This document shows, in pieces, positions 20,701 to 29,000 of a stretch of 64,000 nucleotides of DNA; position 1 is the stretch's first letter, and each line of letters begins with the position of its first letter. The translations under genes and the position numbers were made by a program. The notes beneath the pieces were generated by a model, which worked only from the letters and a program-made list of their open reading frames with translations, was not told where the DNA came from and made no database searches. The stretch is from Symbiodinium natans (lineage: Eukaryota; Sar; Dinophyceae; Suessiales; Symbiodiniaceae): positions 1,746,192 through 1,810,191 of the forward strand of contig CAJNDS010002301.1 in the NCBI GenBank assembly GCA_905221605.1. Direction: 5' to 3'.

Positions 20701-22780
20701 ACGCCCTTTCCTACACCCGAAACCCTAAGCCTTGAACCCTAAACCCTAAGCCCGAAACCTTAAACTCTAAACCTTAAACCCCTAAATCCCAACCGCACCA
20801 CGGGGGGGGGGCAGGGACCACACTACACACGGCGGGGTATCATGTGTGGGGGGTGGGGGGGACCGGGCACGCGCTGATCATGCACATACATATATATGTA
20901 TACATAGATAGATGGATACAGAGTAATTCATAGAGCGCTCTGATTGGGGAATTGTGGTAACTTCATCTGAGTTCCTTAACAAGCACCCAGGTTCAGGTTT
21001 CGGAGCTCAGCTCCCAATTTCTCGACGGCGGTGCCCGCGTGATATGTGACTCAAATGTTGATAGTTGCTGGCCCGGGTTTCAGGGTACTCTCTAAGGGTA
21101 GTTGCATGGCCCTTTATTATTTTGGCCCTGAAAAAGGGTACACCTTATGTACCCTGTGTGTACCCTATACAAATTAAGAGCCAAAACATCAGAACCTTTT
21201 AAAGGAGGTTAGGGAGCATACTAAGGGCCCGTGCAACTACCCTTCGGGGCTAACGCCATTTGTACAACCTAAGCTTTATTCCAGGCCTCTATAGCGGTCA
21301 TGCAACTTACTTGGCAGTGGCCAAAATAGGCAGGGATGTGGTTACGATTCGAGGGCCCATTCAGGTGCAACTTAGGGTTTAGGATTCATGTATGTGCATA
21401 GATGCATAGCATCCGCAGAGGTACGCTGTTCGACACCTACAAGTTCACTCCCTAAGACCCCGAACCCTAAGCCACCCATAATGTGCACTTTGAATTTCAG
21501 GGGTCTAGGTCTCACTTCCTTGAACCCGCGGTGCCTCTGCCGAGACCGCTGCGCGTTCGAGGAACTTCATTGGGAGCCACAAAGAAGCGTCGCAGTTGAC
21601 AGGGTGAGAGTCTGGATAGACATGCCACATACTCACATGCCACTTGCAAAGAAGCGCCCCGTTCTTGCCTTCGTTCAGGTCTGGACATGGCTTTCACCTT
21701 ATGAAGACACGGCCCATCGCGCGTGCAAGCGTCGGGCAGACGCTTGTTGGATGGAACTGTTCTAAACCCTAAACCCTAAACCCTAAACCCTAAACCCTAA
21801 ACCCTAAACCCTAAACCCGTGCTTCCAAAACAAAACCCCATGGCTCCGTCAGGCACTTCTGGTCTGACAAAGCGGCAACTCGGCCCAGGCTTCACTAGGA
21901 TGGCCCGTGAAACCCTGCTTCAGCTTCTGGATGCCCTTAGGGTTTAGGGTTTAGGGTTTAGGGTTTCCTGTTCCCCCCAAAATTCCGGGGTCAGAGTGGT
22001 CATGGTTGGGGGAAACTTCTCGGCCAGCGCCATCAGCCCCGCATCTTGTCGAAGGCGTGGTCGCCGTACCTATGCTGCAGTGACTCGGCGAAGACTTGCA
22101 TTTTCTTGCCTGTTTCTTAAGGATACAGAGGACAGAAAGGAAAGTCATGCTCAAGAATTTCCCCTGGGTACATCCATGCAATCTGAAGCATCGCGGCCAT
22201 GGCACCGATGCTCTCGCGACTCGCGAGCTGTCAGTCGATCTTGTTGGGATGAATGCGCTTTAGGCCTCTGAGCCGATGCTTCGCCTGTTCCGGCGCTTGA
22301 GAATGTCTCTGTGAATTGGCCATCCCATGGCACGGATCTGAGCCCGACCATGAGGCACAATTGATCACAAGAGCCCATCATACCTAAACTGGGAGCCTCA
22401 AACATATTCCAGCGGCCCTAAACCATGTCACATGTGCAGCTAGCAGACCCCTGCTCACCAGCGAGCGGCACCCGTTTTCTTGTCCTGGACTTTGCAGCGC
22501 TGTGCCTTGTGTCTTTGGGTCCTAAGAGGATGGCATGCTCACTCGCTATGAGCATCTCCAGTATGCAGCCTGAGGCAGGTCGCGGGATGTAAAGGCTCAA
22601 GCTTAGGGTTTAGGGTTTAGGGTTTTAGGGTTTAGGGTTTAGGGTTTAGGGTTTAGGGTTTAGGGTTTAGGGTTTAGGGTTTAGGGTTTAGGGTTTAGGG
22701 TTAGGGTGGCCTTGACCAATCAGACGCAGGGGCTCGAGCATCTTCCCAACAGGTGAAACACTACGGTTTGTTCGTGCCAT
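2673..22780 (-). CDS. SNRPB: Core spliceosomal Sm protein B/N homologue, 14 exons over 20 kb
   Basis: SmB is one of the seven Sm-ring proteins of U1, U2, U4 and U5 snRNPs. Fourteen minus-strand exons sum to 654 nt (217 aa plus TAA) and join in frame. Sm1: LDYRVRVTISDARMLVGTFM then AFDKYMNVVLADCEEFRKIK. Sm2: VKRTLGFVVLRG then ETIVSLMAE. Then APPPSGPKK, the conserved PAGLAGPVRGVGG segment, and a Pro/Gly/Met tail (PPGM, PGMGRGM), all in the order of human/plant SmB. Donors are 12 GC and 1 GT, acceptors all AG|G. Start: ATG opens MARTNRSVSPVGKML, equivalent to the short lead into KMLQHIDYRM of human SmB. A copia element lies antisense in intron 9. Tail exons are short and less constrained, so their exact ends are less sure than those of the Sm fold. 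The gene spans about 30 times its coding length. Confidence 0.9.
3040..3158 (-). repeat. Homogenised CCCCTAAA octamers
   Basis: About eleven consecutive octamers with one extra C, then normal heptamers. In SmB intron 13. Confidence 0.9.
3439..3520 (-). repeat. CCCTAAA array left of SmB exon 13
   Basis: About eleven heptamers; pairs in sense RNA with TTTAGGG arrays in the same introns. Confidence 0.92.
3554..3610 (-). CDS. SNRPB: SmB exon 13
   Basis: GMVPPGMPGMPPGMPPPG plus AT of Met; typical GMPPPGM tail repeats. GC donor. Confidence 0.78.
3631..3870 (+). repeat. TTTAGGG array right of SmB exon 13
   Basis: Long array with TTTTTAGGG and GTCTAGGG variants at its right end. Confidence 0.92.
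4448..4489 (-). CDS. SNRPB: SmB exon 12
   Basis: PGMPPGFPARPPG plus AT of Met; PPGM repeats of the SmB tail. The GC donor splits a Met codon (AT|G), as in exon 13. Confidence 0.72.
5287..5389. mobile_element. Foldback MITE, family 1
   Basis: ~103 bp; ends GTTGGGATGGTCCCC and GGGGGAACAGCCCAAC are inverted, with CTATTAAGGACTGTTAG inside. Same family at 15309 and 17706. Confidence 0.7.
6079..6111 (-). CDS. SNRPB: SmB exon 11
   Basis: PAPGGAPPEP with split codons at both ends; the only GT donor in this gene. Proline-rich tail, little sequence constraint. Confidence 0.62.
6519..6640 (+). repeat. TTTAGGG array
   Basis: About seventeen heptamers between SmB exons 10 and 11. Confidence 0.95.
6658..6700 (-). 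CDS. SNRPB: SmB exon 10
   Basis: Completes Gly then PAAIQMQPKAGAA plus TT; aligns with GGPSQQVMTPQ. It lies 98 bp left of the copia element, so intron 9 holds the insertion. Confidence 0.72.
6798..7018 (+). repeat. 5' LTR of copia element
   Basis: 221 bp beginning TGCGGAGCTGC and ending in a C-run plus GTA; repeated at 12167-12387. No clear TATA box seen. Confidence 0.92.
7019..7030 (+). promoter_or_regulatory. Primer binding site for an initiator-tRNA(Met) half
   Basis: GGTTATGAGCCC immediately after the LTR is complementary to the anticodon arm of tRNA-iMet (GGGCTCATAACC), not to the tRNA 3' end. Drosophila copia and yeast Ty5 prime the same way. Confidence 0.8.
7069..9100 (+). pseudogene. 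copia gag region, frame-disrupted
   Basis: Opens with MFNTMDMMRRRSEPG and includes NPFWSERAQEE, then an acidic linker, a Pro/Gly segment and a ~250-residue helical capsid-like region near 8330-9080. The reading passes through frame 1 (to ~7350), frame 2 (in-frame TGA at 7634) and frame 3 (from ~7805). No CCHC zinc knuckle is present before the frame is lost near 9100, where an internal deletion appears to join gag to a later part of the polyprotein. Confidence 0.75.
9107..11944 (+). pseudogene. copia pol remnant: RT and RNase H with C-terminal extension
   Basis: Order: a fold-like segment with FGDYKDGQLWVED and LHGPMPWKGNR (9107-9330), a long charged linker, the RVT_2 reverse transcriptase (GRRRARICACGN, LDISKAFLTAP, catalytic YVDD near 10470), then RNase H (Asp in SYADASF, Glu in STAEAEL, Asp in CTDS, RTRHLRIRA, ADLLTK). 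TGA at 10721-10723 interrupts the frame between RT and RNase H; the local codon pattern suggests two small compensating indels. After RNase H comes a hydrophobic helix and a Cys/His cluster. Protease and integrase motifs are absent. Confidence 0.85.
11945..12156 (+). other. 3' non-coding region of copia element
   Basis: About 210 bp between the RNase H frame stop and the polypurine tract; no ORF. Contains the hairpin noted separately. Confidence 0.6.
12139..12158. repeat. Perfect hairpin before the polypurine tract
   Basis: GTCCTAGG-AAAT-CCTAGGAC: 8-bp stem, 4-nt loop, ending just before the polypurine tract. Might be a 3' RNA structure of the element. Confidence 0.7.
12157..12166 (+). promoter_or_regulatory. 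Polypurine tract
   Basis: ACAGGGGGAG directly abuts the 3' LTR, the expected place for the plus-strand primer. Confidence 0.82.
12167..12387 (+). repeat. 3' LTR of copia element
   Basis: Near-identical to 6798-7018; differences cluster at GG/AAA in mid-LTR, one G/A and one C in the terminal C-run. Confidence 0.92.
12648..12710 (-). repeat. CCCTAAA array left of SmB exon 9
   Basis: About nine heptamers between the copia 3' LTR and exon 9. Confidence 0.95.
12731..12809 (-). CDS. SNRPB: SmB exon 9, GPVRGVGG segment
   Basis: VAGRGMPAAPLSSAPAGLAG then PVRGVG plus one base; the PAGLAGPVRGVGG stretch is identical to the human SmB/N motif. Acceptor TTTCAG|G, GC donor. Confidence 0.93.
12841..12940 (+). 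repeat. GGAGTTTA variant array right of SmB exon 9
   Basis: Octamer variant (TTTAGGAG), about twelve units, homogenised locally. Confidence 0.9.
13437..13470 (-). CDS. SNRPB: SmB exon 8
   Basis: Completes Ser then PDIQPGPGRGQ. Corresponds to the GGPGIGRAAGRG region of human SmB. GC donor. Confidence 0.75.
13758..13828 (-). repeat. CCCTAAA array
   Basis: About ten heptamers in SmB intron 7, with CACACGAAT at both edges as a short direct repeat. Confidence 0.92.
14164..14253 (-). repeat. CCCTAAA array left of SmB exon 7
   Basis: About twelve heptamers ending 20 bp from exon 7. Confidence 0.93.
14273..14301 (-). CDS. SNRPB: SmB exon 7
   Basis: APPPSGPKK plus TC of Ser, matching GPPPKD after the Sm fold. 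GC donor chosen because it keeps frame with exon 8; a donor four bases further downstream is possible. Confidence 0.8.
15309..15409. mobile_element. Foldback MITE, family 1
   Basis: ATGGATGTTCCCTCGTATAC...GGGGGAACATCCCAAC; shares the ACTAACAGTCCTTAAT inner arm with the other copies. Lies in SmB intron 6, 41 bp from exon 6. Confidence 0.75.
15450..15478 (-). CDS. SNRPB: SmB exon 6, Sm2 end
   Basis: Completes Gly then ETIVSLMAE, matching GENLVSMTVEG. 29 nt, GC donor. Confidence 0.9.
16191..16300. mobile_element. Foldback element, family 2
   Basis: CTCTAAGGCTAATTACATGGTCCC... and ...AGGGACTATGTTACCC form imperfect inverted ends; related to 21088-21247. Confidence 0.55.
16419..16452 (-). CDS. 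SNRPB: SmB exon 5, Sm2
   Basis: VKRTLGFVVLR plus one base of Gly; matches KRVLGLVLLRGE. GC donor, phase 1. Confidence 0.93.
17222..17245 (-). CDS. SNRPB: SmB exon 4, 24-nt micro-exon
   Basis: GRKDDEKE, the charged linker between Sm1 and Sm2. Acceptor GAAG|GGC, donor GAG|GCCA. An alternative acceptor 7 nt upstream would add SK but leaves the frame unmatched. Confidence 0.72.
17706..17817. mobile_element. Foldback MITE, family 1
   Basis: GGTTGGGATGTTCC...GGGAACATCCCAA, inner arms CTTATACTAACAGTCC and GGACTGTTAGCATAAG. In SmB intron 3, 50 bp from exon 3. Confidence 0.78.
17867..17935 (-). CDS. SNRPB: SmB exon 3, Sm1 RNA-binding loop
   Basis: AFDKYMNVVLADCEEFRKIK followed by PLG; contains the Sm1 D-x-(F/Y/H)-M-N loop that contacts the uridine-rich Sm site in snRNA. 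Donor GGC|GCAG. Confidence 0.94.
18456..18572 (-). repeat. C28 plus CCCTAAA array
   Basis: C-run 18456-18483 leads straight into heptamers, left of SmB exon 2. Confidence 0.93.
18634..18694 (-). CDS. SNRPB: SmB exon 2, Sm1 strands 1-3
   Basis: Completes Leu, then LDYRVRVTISDARMLVGTFM, matching [20 protein letters not shown]. Donor ATG|GCGC. Confidence 0.93.
21088..21247. mobile_element. Foldback element, family 2
   Basis: GGGTAGTTGCATGGCCC at left and GGGCCCGTGCAACTACCC at right are inverted; 160 bp, in SmB intron 1. Confidence 0.72.
22038..22069 (-). CDS. Orphan exon-like island in SmB intron 1
   Basis: YGDHAFDKMR between AG|G and CGGG|GCTG. It does not fit between SmB exons 1 and 2, so it is an alternative exon, a decayed exon or chance. 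Confidence 0.22.
22606..22707 (+). repeat. TTTAGGG array
   Basis: About fourteen heptamers 21 bp left of SmB exon 1, the reverse of the usual exon geometry. Confidence 0.95.
22728..22780 (-). CDS. SNRPB: SmB exon 1 with start codon
   Basis: MARTNRSVSPVGKMLEP plus CT of Leu. ATG is at 22780-22778. An AG|G eight bases upstream of the ATG could be a spliced-leader or 5'-UTR acceptor. GC donor, phase 2; next exon starts G. Confidence 0.8.
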
Positions 22781-22794
22781 GCCTTCCTGTCGCC
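22781..22794 (-). promoter_or_regulatory. Possible spliced-leader acceptor ahead of SmB
   Basis: Sense sequence GACAG|GAAGGC then ATG. Dinoflagellate mRNAs commonly receive a 22-nt spliced leader at an AG. Position and the G after AG fit; nothing else supports it. Confidence 0.3.
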
Positions 22795-22829
22795 CATCGG
22801 GTTATGAGGGATCTTGCCGCTCAGAATCA

Positions 22830-22980
22830 GTCAAGGGGCATAAGGACCCATAATCTTCCTCCCCAATATGGCCCCTATACATACCTGATATAGTCCCTAT
22901 ATACCTAAGTGGCCCCTAAACAAACCCCAAAGAACCCCCAAGGTCCCTTATAAGGGTCCCCTCCTTTAGTTCCTTAAACC
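22830..22980. repeat. Dispersed TATAGTCCCTATATACC repeat
   Basis: Second copy of the 500-700 repeat (TATAGTCCCTATATACCTAA, then GTGGCCCCTAAAC). It lies just upstream of the SmB start, so it could overlap promoter DNA. Confidence 0.55.
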
Positions 22981-23035
22981 AGGGTACCACTGCGCACCCA
23001 AAACCCTATGCCCAGTTCCCATCCGGAGACCTCCA

Positions 23036-23071
23036 TCATCCGGCGGAGGGGTCGGACTTGGCGGCGTCAGC
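23036..23071 (-). CDS. Candidate terminal exon
   Basis: ADAAKSDPSAG then TGA, acceptor CAG|GCT, phase 0. It would end the upstream gene about 255 bp before the SmB ATG. Confidence 0.33.
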   Translation of the reverse strand, partial: ADAAKSDPSAG

Positions 23072-26000
23072 CTGACAGAGGTCTTGAAAAAGGCCCATTG
23101 CAGGACGTGCAGCGTAAGAACATACGGTCGTTCTCTTCATCGATGTACCGTACGCTCATCGGGCTAAACCCAAATATCTCCTAAACCCTAAAACCCTATA
23201 AACTCCCCCAACCACCTCTGATCCCAACGCCGCCTTCGGCTCTTTTGGCGACCAGCGCGCGCCCCAGGGGAAGCCCTAGCAGGGTCGAGGGTTGAGGGGT
23301 TCAACCCTGAGAAGTCCGAAGCCCCCCTAAACCCTAAACCCTAAACCCTAGACCCTAAACCCTAAACCCTAAACCGAAAGCCAAAACCCTGAAGCCTGAG
23401 CCCTAACCGGCCCTAACCCCTAAGCCCTGAACTCTGAGACTTGGGTGGTTTGTGGGCTGAAGATCTAAAGCCCCTGAGCCCAACACTACACCTTGGTTCC
23501 CCTTTTCTTAACTTGCATCTGCATCGCAGTTTGGTTTGGGTGCAAAGAAGCAGACCCTGAGCCCCTCAAGCCTAAACCCTAAACCCTAAACCCTAAACCC
23601 TAAACCCTAAAACCTCAACCCGAACCACGGAAACCGTAAAGCCTGACACATAGCGTCCCAGAAGCCCACCTGGGAGTTTCCCAAAATAGGAGTACCCCCT
23701 TCAAGGGATCCCCAACAAGGGCACCCCTCTGTTCCCCAAACCCTAAACCCTAAACCCTAAACCCTAAACCCTAAACCCTAAACCCTAAACCCTAAACCCT
23801 AAACCCTAAAGCCTAAACAAGCCCCGCCTCGTTGTCTCGCCACCATGGGGCCTCCGCACCGCGGCCCTGGAAGCTCTCCTGGGCACCGAGCACGTCCTGG
23901 CCATGAGGCTTTCAAGCTCGGGGGCCGATGAGTTGTGGGGTTTTGATGGTTTCTGAGAAATCGTGAAGTTTAGGGTTTAGGGTTTAGGGTTTAGGGTTTA
24001 GGGTTTAGGGTTTAGGGTTTAGGGTTTAGGGTTTAGGGTTTAGGGTTTAGGGTTTAGGGTTTAGGGTTTAGGGTTCCCTGACATGGAAGGCAGGAGGTGA
24101 GGTGCGCATCATGAAAACCCTACGCTGAAAGGCATCAGACGTGGGAACAGCTTTCAGGGGACTGGGGGGTTAAACTTAGCAGCGGGGGTTTAGGGTTTAG
24201 GGTTTAGGGTTTAGGGTTTAGGGTTTAGGGTTTAGAGTCTCTCGGATGTTGGGCGGTTGATCGTGGTGGGTTTGGGGCGGCAACGCAGGCGGCAATCTTC
24301 ATCGGTCTCTGATAGGTTTGAGATTGCCCTCACAGAAAAGCTCCAGGAGTACTTTGTGATGTTTTTTGCGGCTCGTTACTGTGATTTTGCTGTGACTTGC
24401 CAGGTTCGTGTGTTCGATTGGAGTGTTATCCGTGATTTTGCTGGCATCTGCAAGGATCTCCAGCTGGTCACAAAACAGGCTTTACCCTAAACCCCAAACC
24501 CTAAACCTTATGTAGCGCTGAACCCGGATTGGGACATTATGTTTCCCTTATCGTGTTCTAAGAGATCCTATTCAGGAATATTGTTCAGAGGGTTTTTAAG
24601 GGCCGTCCTACCCAAAATTTCCCCTATATAAACCCTAAGCCCTATGTAGTGCTAAACCAGCCCCCCCCCCCCGTGGCTGAGCAAAATAGGGTCTATTTAG
24701 AAGCTACCGCCTGGGATTATTAATCAATTTTAGCATATCCAAGACAACCCAGCTACTTCTCCAACAACGTCTCACGCATATGCGCACTTAGACAATTCAT
24801 TTCGGACTGATAAATGTTTTGGCTCTTGCAATCTCAGACCCTAAGCCCGGAACCCTAACCACAAATTCGTACACTCTAAAACCCTACACAAGAAACTCTA
24901 TACCGTATTTCCTAAACTCTAACTCCTAAACCCAGAATCTAGAAAGAAAAGGAGGAAAAAGAAAGAATCATGTGCAGACGTTCCTGTGTTCCTATCTTCG
25001 GAGTTCTTCTATTCCTATCTCTGCTGATTTTTCAGAATGGAAGGAGGGCTTCATTTTCCCTCTCACTTTTCCTTTCACTTTTCTTTTCTCACTCCAAGCA
25101 GAAGGGAGAAGACAAGGGTCAATAAATAGAAAGGTGACCAAAATGGATGAAAAGATCGCCTGCTTTCATTTCTAAACGGCCTGTCCCCGCCTTCTTTTCT
25201 TTGCACAGTGCAGACATAAATAAACACGAAAGAAGAAAGAGGGCCTTTCCCTACTATTTCCTTCGCTATCCTGGAATCCTGGTTCGGAAAAGAAAGGAAC
25301 AGCTACCAGCCCCCCTCCCGACTTTCATCTTTCCATTTCTTTGTTTCGTCACGCTCAAACGGACAGAAGAAGGGCGGCCTCTAGTGTTTCCTCGCCTCCT
25401 TCTGCACTGTTATAACTTCCTTTCTTTTCTCTTCTGTTGCTTTGTGTGACAGGTGCGGGGGCATTTCTTTCACTTTTCCCATCGAAGAAAGGCTCCCTTC
25501 CTATCCGCATATTTTCTTTTCTCTTCCTTCCGAAAAAGACTATAAGAGGCAGGGATAAACAGAATGAAAGAGGAGTGTCCTTTTGCTTTCCGACTACCTT
25601 CTCACCACAAAAAGGAACCCTTCTCTTTCTTCCCTTGACTTTCTTTTATCTTGTTTGCATTCTACGTTTCCCACTAAGAAAATGAGACAATGATGAAGAT
25701 AAGTGAAGAAAGATCACCTGCCTGCACGCAGGTTCTCGGGAGCTTGTCTCGACCGGGCTGTCCCTCCTTTCCCCGCACGTCCCTTCGCTTGTCCCCATTG
25801 ATCTCTCGCGTCTCTTCCCTTTGCACTCTCTCGCCTCTGGCCCGCCTTCCATGCTGAAAATGCGAAGAGATACGAAAAGAAGAGCTCATGATTCTTTCTC
25901 ATTTCTTCTTCTTTATCATTCCCATATGAGTAAAGAAGAAAGATTAGGAGAGAGAGCCCTGCGGCAATTCCTGTTTTGGGCGGAAGAAAAGAAACAAAGA

Positions 26001-29000
26001 GAGAATAAGAGAGAAGAACGAATAAGAAGGTGCCGGGAACGAAGATGGAAACTGCTCCTTCACCCTGGTCTATCGCTTCCTTTTCGAATTTTTTCGGAAG
26101 GAAGATCGAAGAAGATAGTGGGAAAAAAGGAGTGAAGTGCCCGTAGAAGGGAGAAAGTGAAAGGGATGCCCCCGCAACTTTCATATTTTGATAAGAATGC
26201 AAGCGCCAGCAGAGAAGAAAGGAAGAGAGAATAACGAGGAAAGAGCGGAAACCGAGGAGATTAGGAGCCAGGTTTCCCTGATTGATTCTTGTCACTTTTC
26301 TCTGTTTTGGGAAGGTAAAGGGCTTTATATCTCCCACCTCTCTCCCTTGTCTTTTTGGTTGGAGTGAGAAAATATAAAGAAAAGCGAAAGGAAAAGTGAG
26401 AGGGAGAAAGAAGCCCTCCTTCCATTCTGAAAAATCTACAGATTTAGAGACAGGAATAGGGGACAATATGGAAATGACTCTTTCTTATTTCTTCACGTTG
26501 TCTCCTTTCCCTATATGACTCCCTTGCGATTTCCCTTTTGGTTGGAGTGAGAAGAGACAAAAGAAAAGTGAAAGGAAAAGTGAGAAGGAGAAAGGACGCA
26601 GAGATAGGAATAGAAAAACTCAGAAGAGACACAGTCTCAGACAAGATAATTTGCTGACTTGTGATTGCGTGGCTGCCTTGGCAAGAGTTGTTGCTGGAAT
26701 GGCTTTTGGGAAGAAAGTCGGAGGTGCACTTTTCGATCCAGGCGTGTTTCGCGAGCCGCAGCTTCTGGCCTCCTCTTGCTTGGGCGTGGCCAAGCGCCAG
26801 GGAGCAGAAATGCTGCGTTTTTCAAGTTTCAAATTCGTTTCTGTAGAGACTAGTTGCAAAATAGTTTCAAAATCCAGTTGCAAAATCGTTGTTAAGGGGA
26901 AACTGCGTTTTTCTACGCGCAATTGCAAAACATGCAGAAGTTCTGGTTTTCAACAAGCGCGGACAGAAATTGCAGCTCCTCCTTAACAGCGGTATTTCAA
27001 CTGGATTTTGAAACTAGTTTGAAACTGACTTGAGACTAATTTGAAACTATGGAAACGATTTTGAAACTCGAAACACTACCATATTCCGGACTTTCTGCCC
27101 CCCTCCTGGCCCCTCACATATGGCCCTCACGCACGGGAAGTTGACTTTGGTCAGGCGTGACTAGAGACCAGAGCTTCCGAAAGCTTGCCAATCTCCGGAC
27201 AGTAGGAATTGAGGAATGTGTGGAAATGATTCTTTCCTAGTTCTTCATCTTCTTTCTCCTTTCCCTATGTATGAGAAAAGAAGACAGACAAGGAGAGAGC
27301 CCCCTGCAATTAGGAATTTCCCCAGAAGAGAAAGCGAAAGGGATGCCCCCGCAACTTTCACGTTTTTGAGAAGAATGTAAGCACCAAAAGAGAAGAGAAA
27401 GGAAAAGAGAATAGCGAGGAAAGAGGCAAGGAAACACAGGAGGCAGCCCCTCCGCTTGCTTCTTGAATGAAAAAGACATCGGAGAAATGGAAACATGAAA
27501 TTGAGAGGGAAGTTGCGCTTTTCCTTGCTGAAGAACAAAGCAATTCCAAAGAACATGGAAAGCACAAGGAATGAACTGGGAAAGGTAGGGAAAGGGATTC
27601 TTCCCTTTTTTTGCTTTCCTTCAATCTGCGATGTAAAGGGAAAAGATGCAGCGGACAGGTCTGAAAATACAGGCAGGTGATCTTTTTTCCTTATTGTCAT
27701 CATTGTCTCTTTTTCTCAGTGGGAAACGTCTCATTTTCTCAGCGGGAAACGTAAAGTGCAAAAAGATAAAAGAAAGAAAGTAGGGAAGAGTTGGAAGGTT
27801 CCTTTTTGTGGTGAGAAGGTAGTCGGAAAGCAACAGGAGACTCCTCTTTCATTCTGTTTATCCCTACCTCTTATAGTCTTTTTGGGAAGCAAGAGGGAAG
27901 AACATACGCGGATAGGAAGGCAGCCTTTCTTTGATGGGGAAAAGGAAAGGGATGCACTGCCCCCTCAATTTTCATGTTGATGGGAATGTAAGCACCGGGA
28001 GAGAAGAAAGGAAGAGAGAATAGCGAGGAAAGAGGCAAGGAAACACAGGAGATTAGGAGTCAGGTTCCGGTGATTGATGTTCGTCTCTTGTCTTCTTTTT
28101 GAGAAGGTCGCTTTTGGTTGGAGGAAGAAGTCCGCCTGCCATTTTGAAGAATCTGCAGAGATAGGAATTGAAGAAATCACAAGAGACACGGATAGAGGAC
28201 ATTATAGACATGATTCTTTCTTATTCATTCATCTTCTTTCTTCTTTCCCTATATGAACACAGAACAAAGACAAGGAGAGAGAGCCTCCTGCAATTGGGAA
28301 TTTCCCCAGAAGAGACAAAGTGAAAGGGATGTCCCCCGCACCTTTCACACTTTTGAGAAGAATGTAAGCAACAGAAGAGAAGAGAAAGGAACTCATAATA
28401 GTGAGCAGGGAGGCGAGGAAAGACTGGAGGCAAACCTTCTTTCCGGTTGAGCAGGACGAAACAAGAGAATGTAAGATGTAAGTCGGGAGGGAGGCTGGTA
28501 GCCGTTCCTTTCTTTTCCGAACCAAAGACAAAGAGGAAGGAAGGCAGGATAGGTTTCCGTGATTGATTTTCGTCACCTCTCTATGTTTTGAGAAGGTAAA
28601 GGGCGTTCTATCTCTCACCCCTCTCCCTTGTCTTCTTGGTTGGAGTGAGAAAATATAAAAAAAAGCGAAAGGAAAAGTGAGAGGGAGAAAGAAGCCCTCC
28701 TTCCATTCTGAAAAATCTGCAGATTTAGAGACAGGAATAGGGGACAATATGGAAATGATTCTTTCTTATTTCTTCACGTTGTCTCCTTTCCCTATATGAC
28801 TCCCTTGCGATTTCCCTTTTGGTTGGAGTGAGAAGAGACAAAAGAAAAGTGAAAGGACAAGTGAGAAGAAGAAAGGACGCAGAGAAAGGAATAGAACAAC
28901 TCAGAAGAGACACAGTCTCAGACAAGATAATTTACTGACTTGTGATTGCGTGGCTGCCTTGGCAAGAGTTGTTGCTGGTTTCGCGAGCCGCGGCTTCTAG

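Noticed and set aside
24257-24490. 77-residue plus-strand frame
   Set aside because: No recognisable motif, opposite strand to all genes, flanked by repeats; no support beyond being open.
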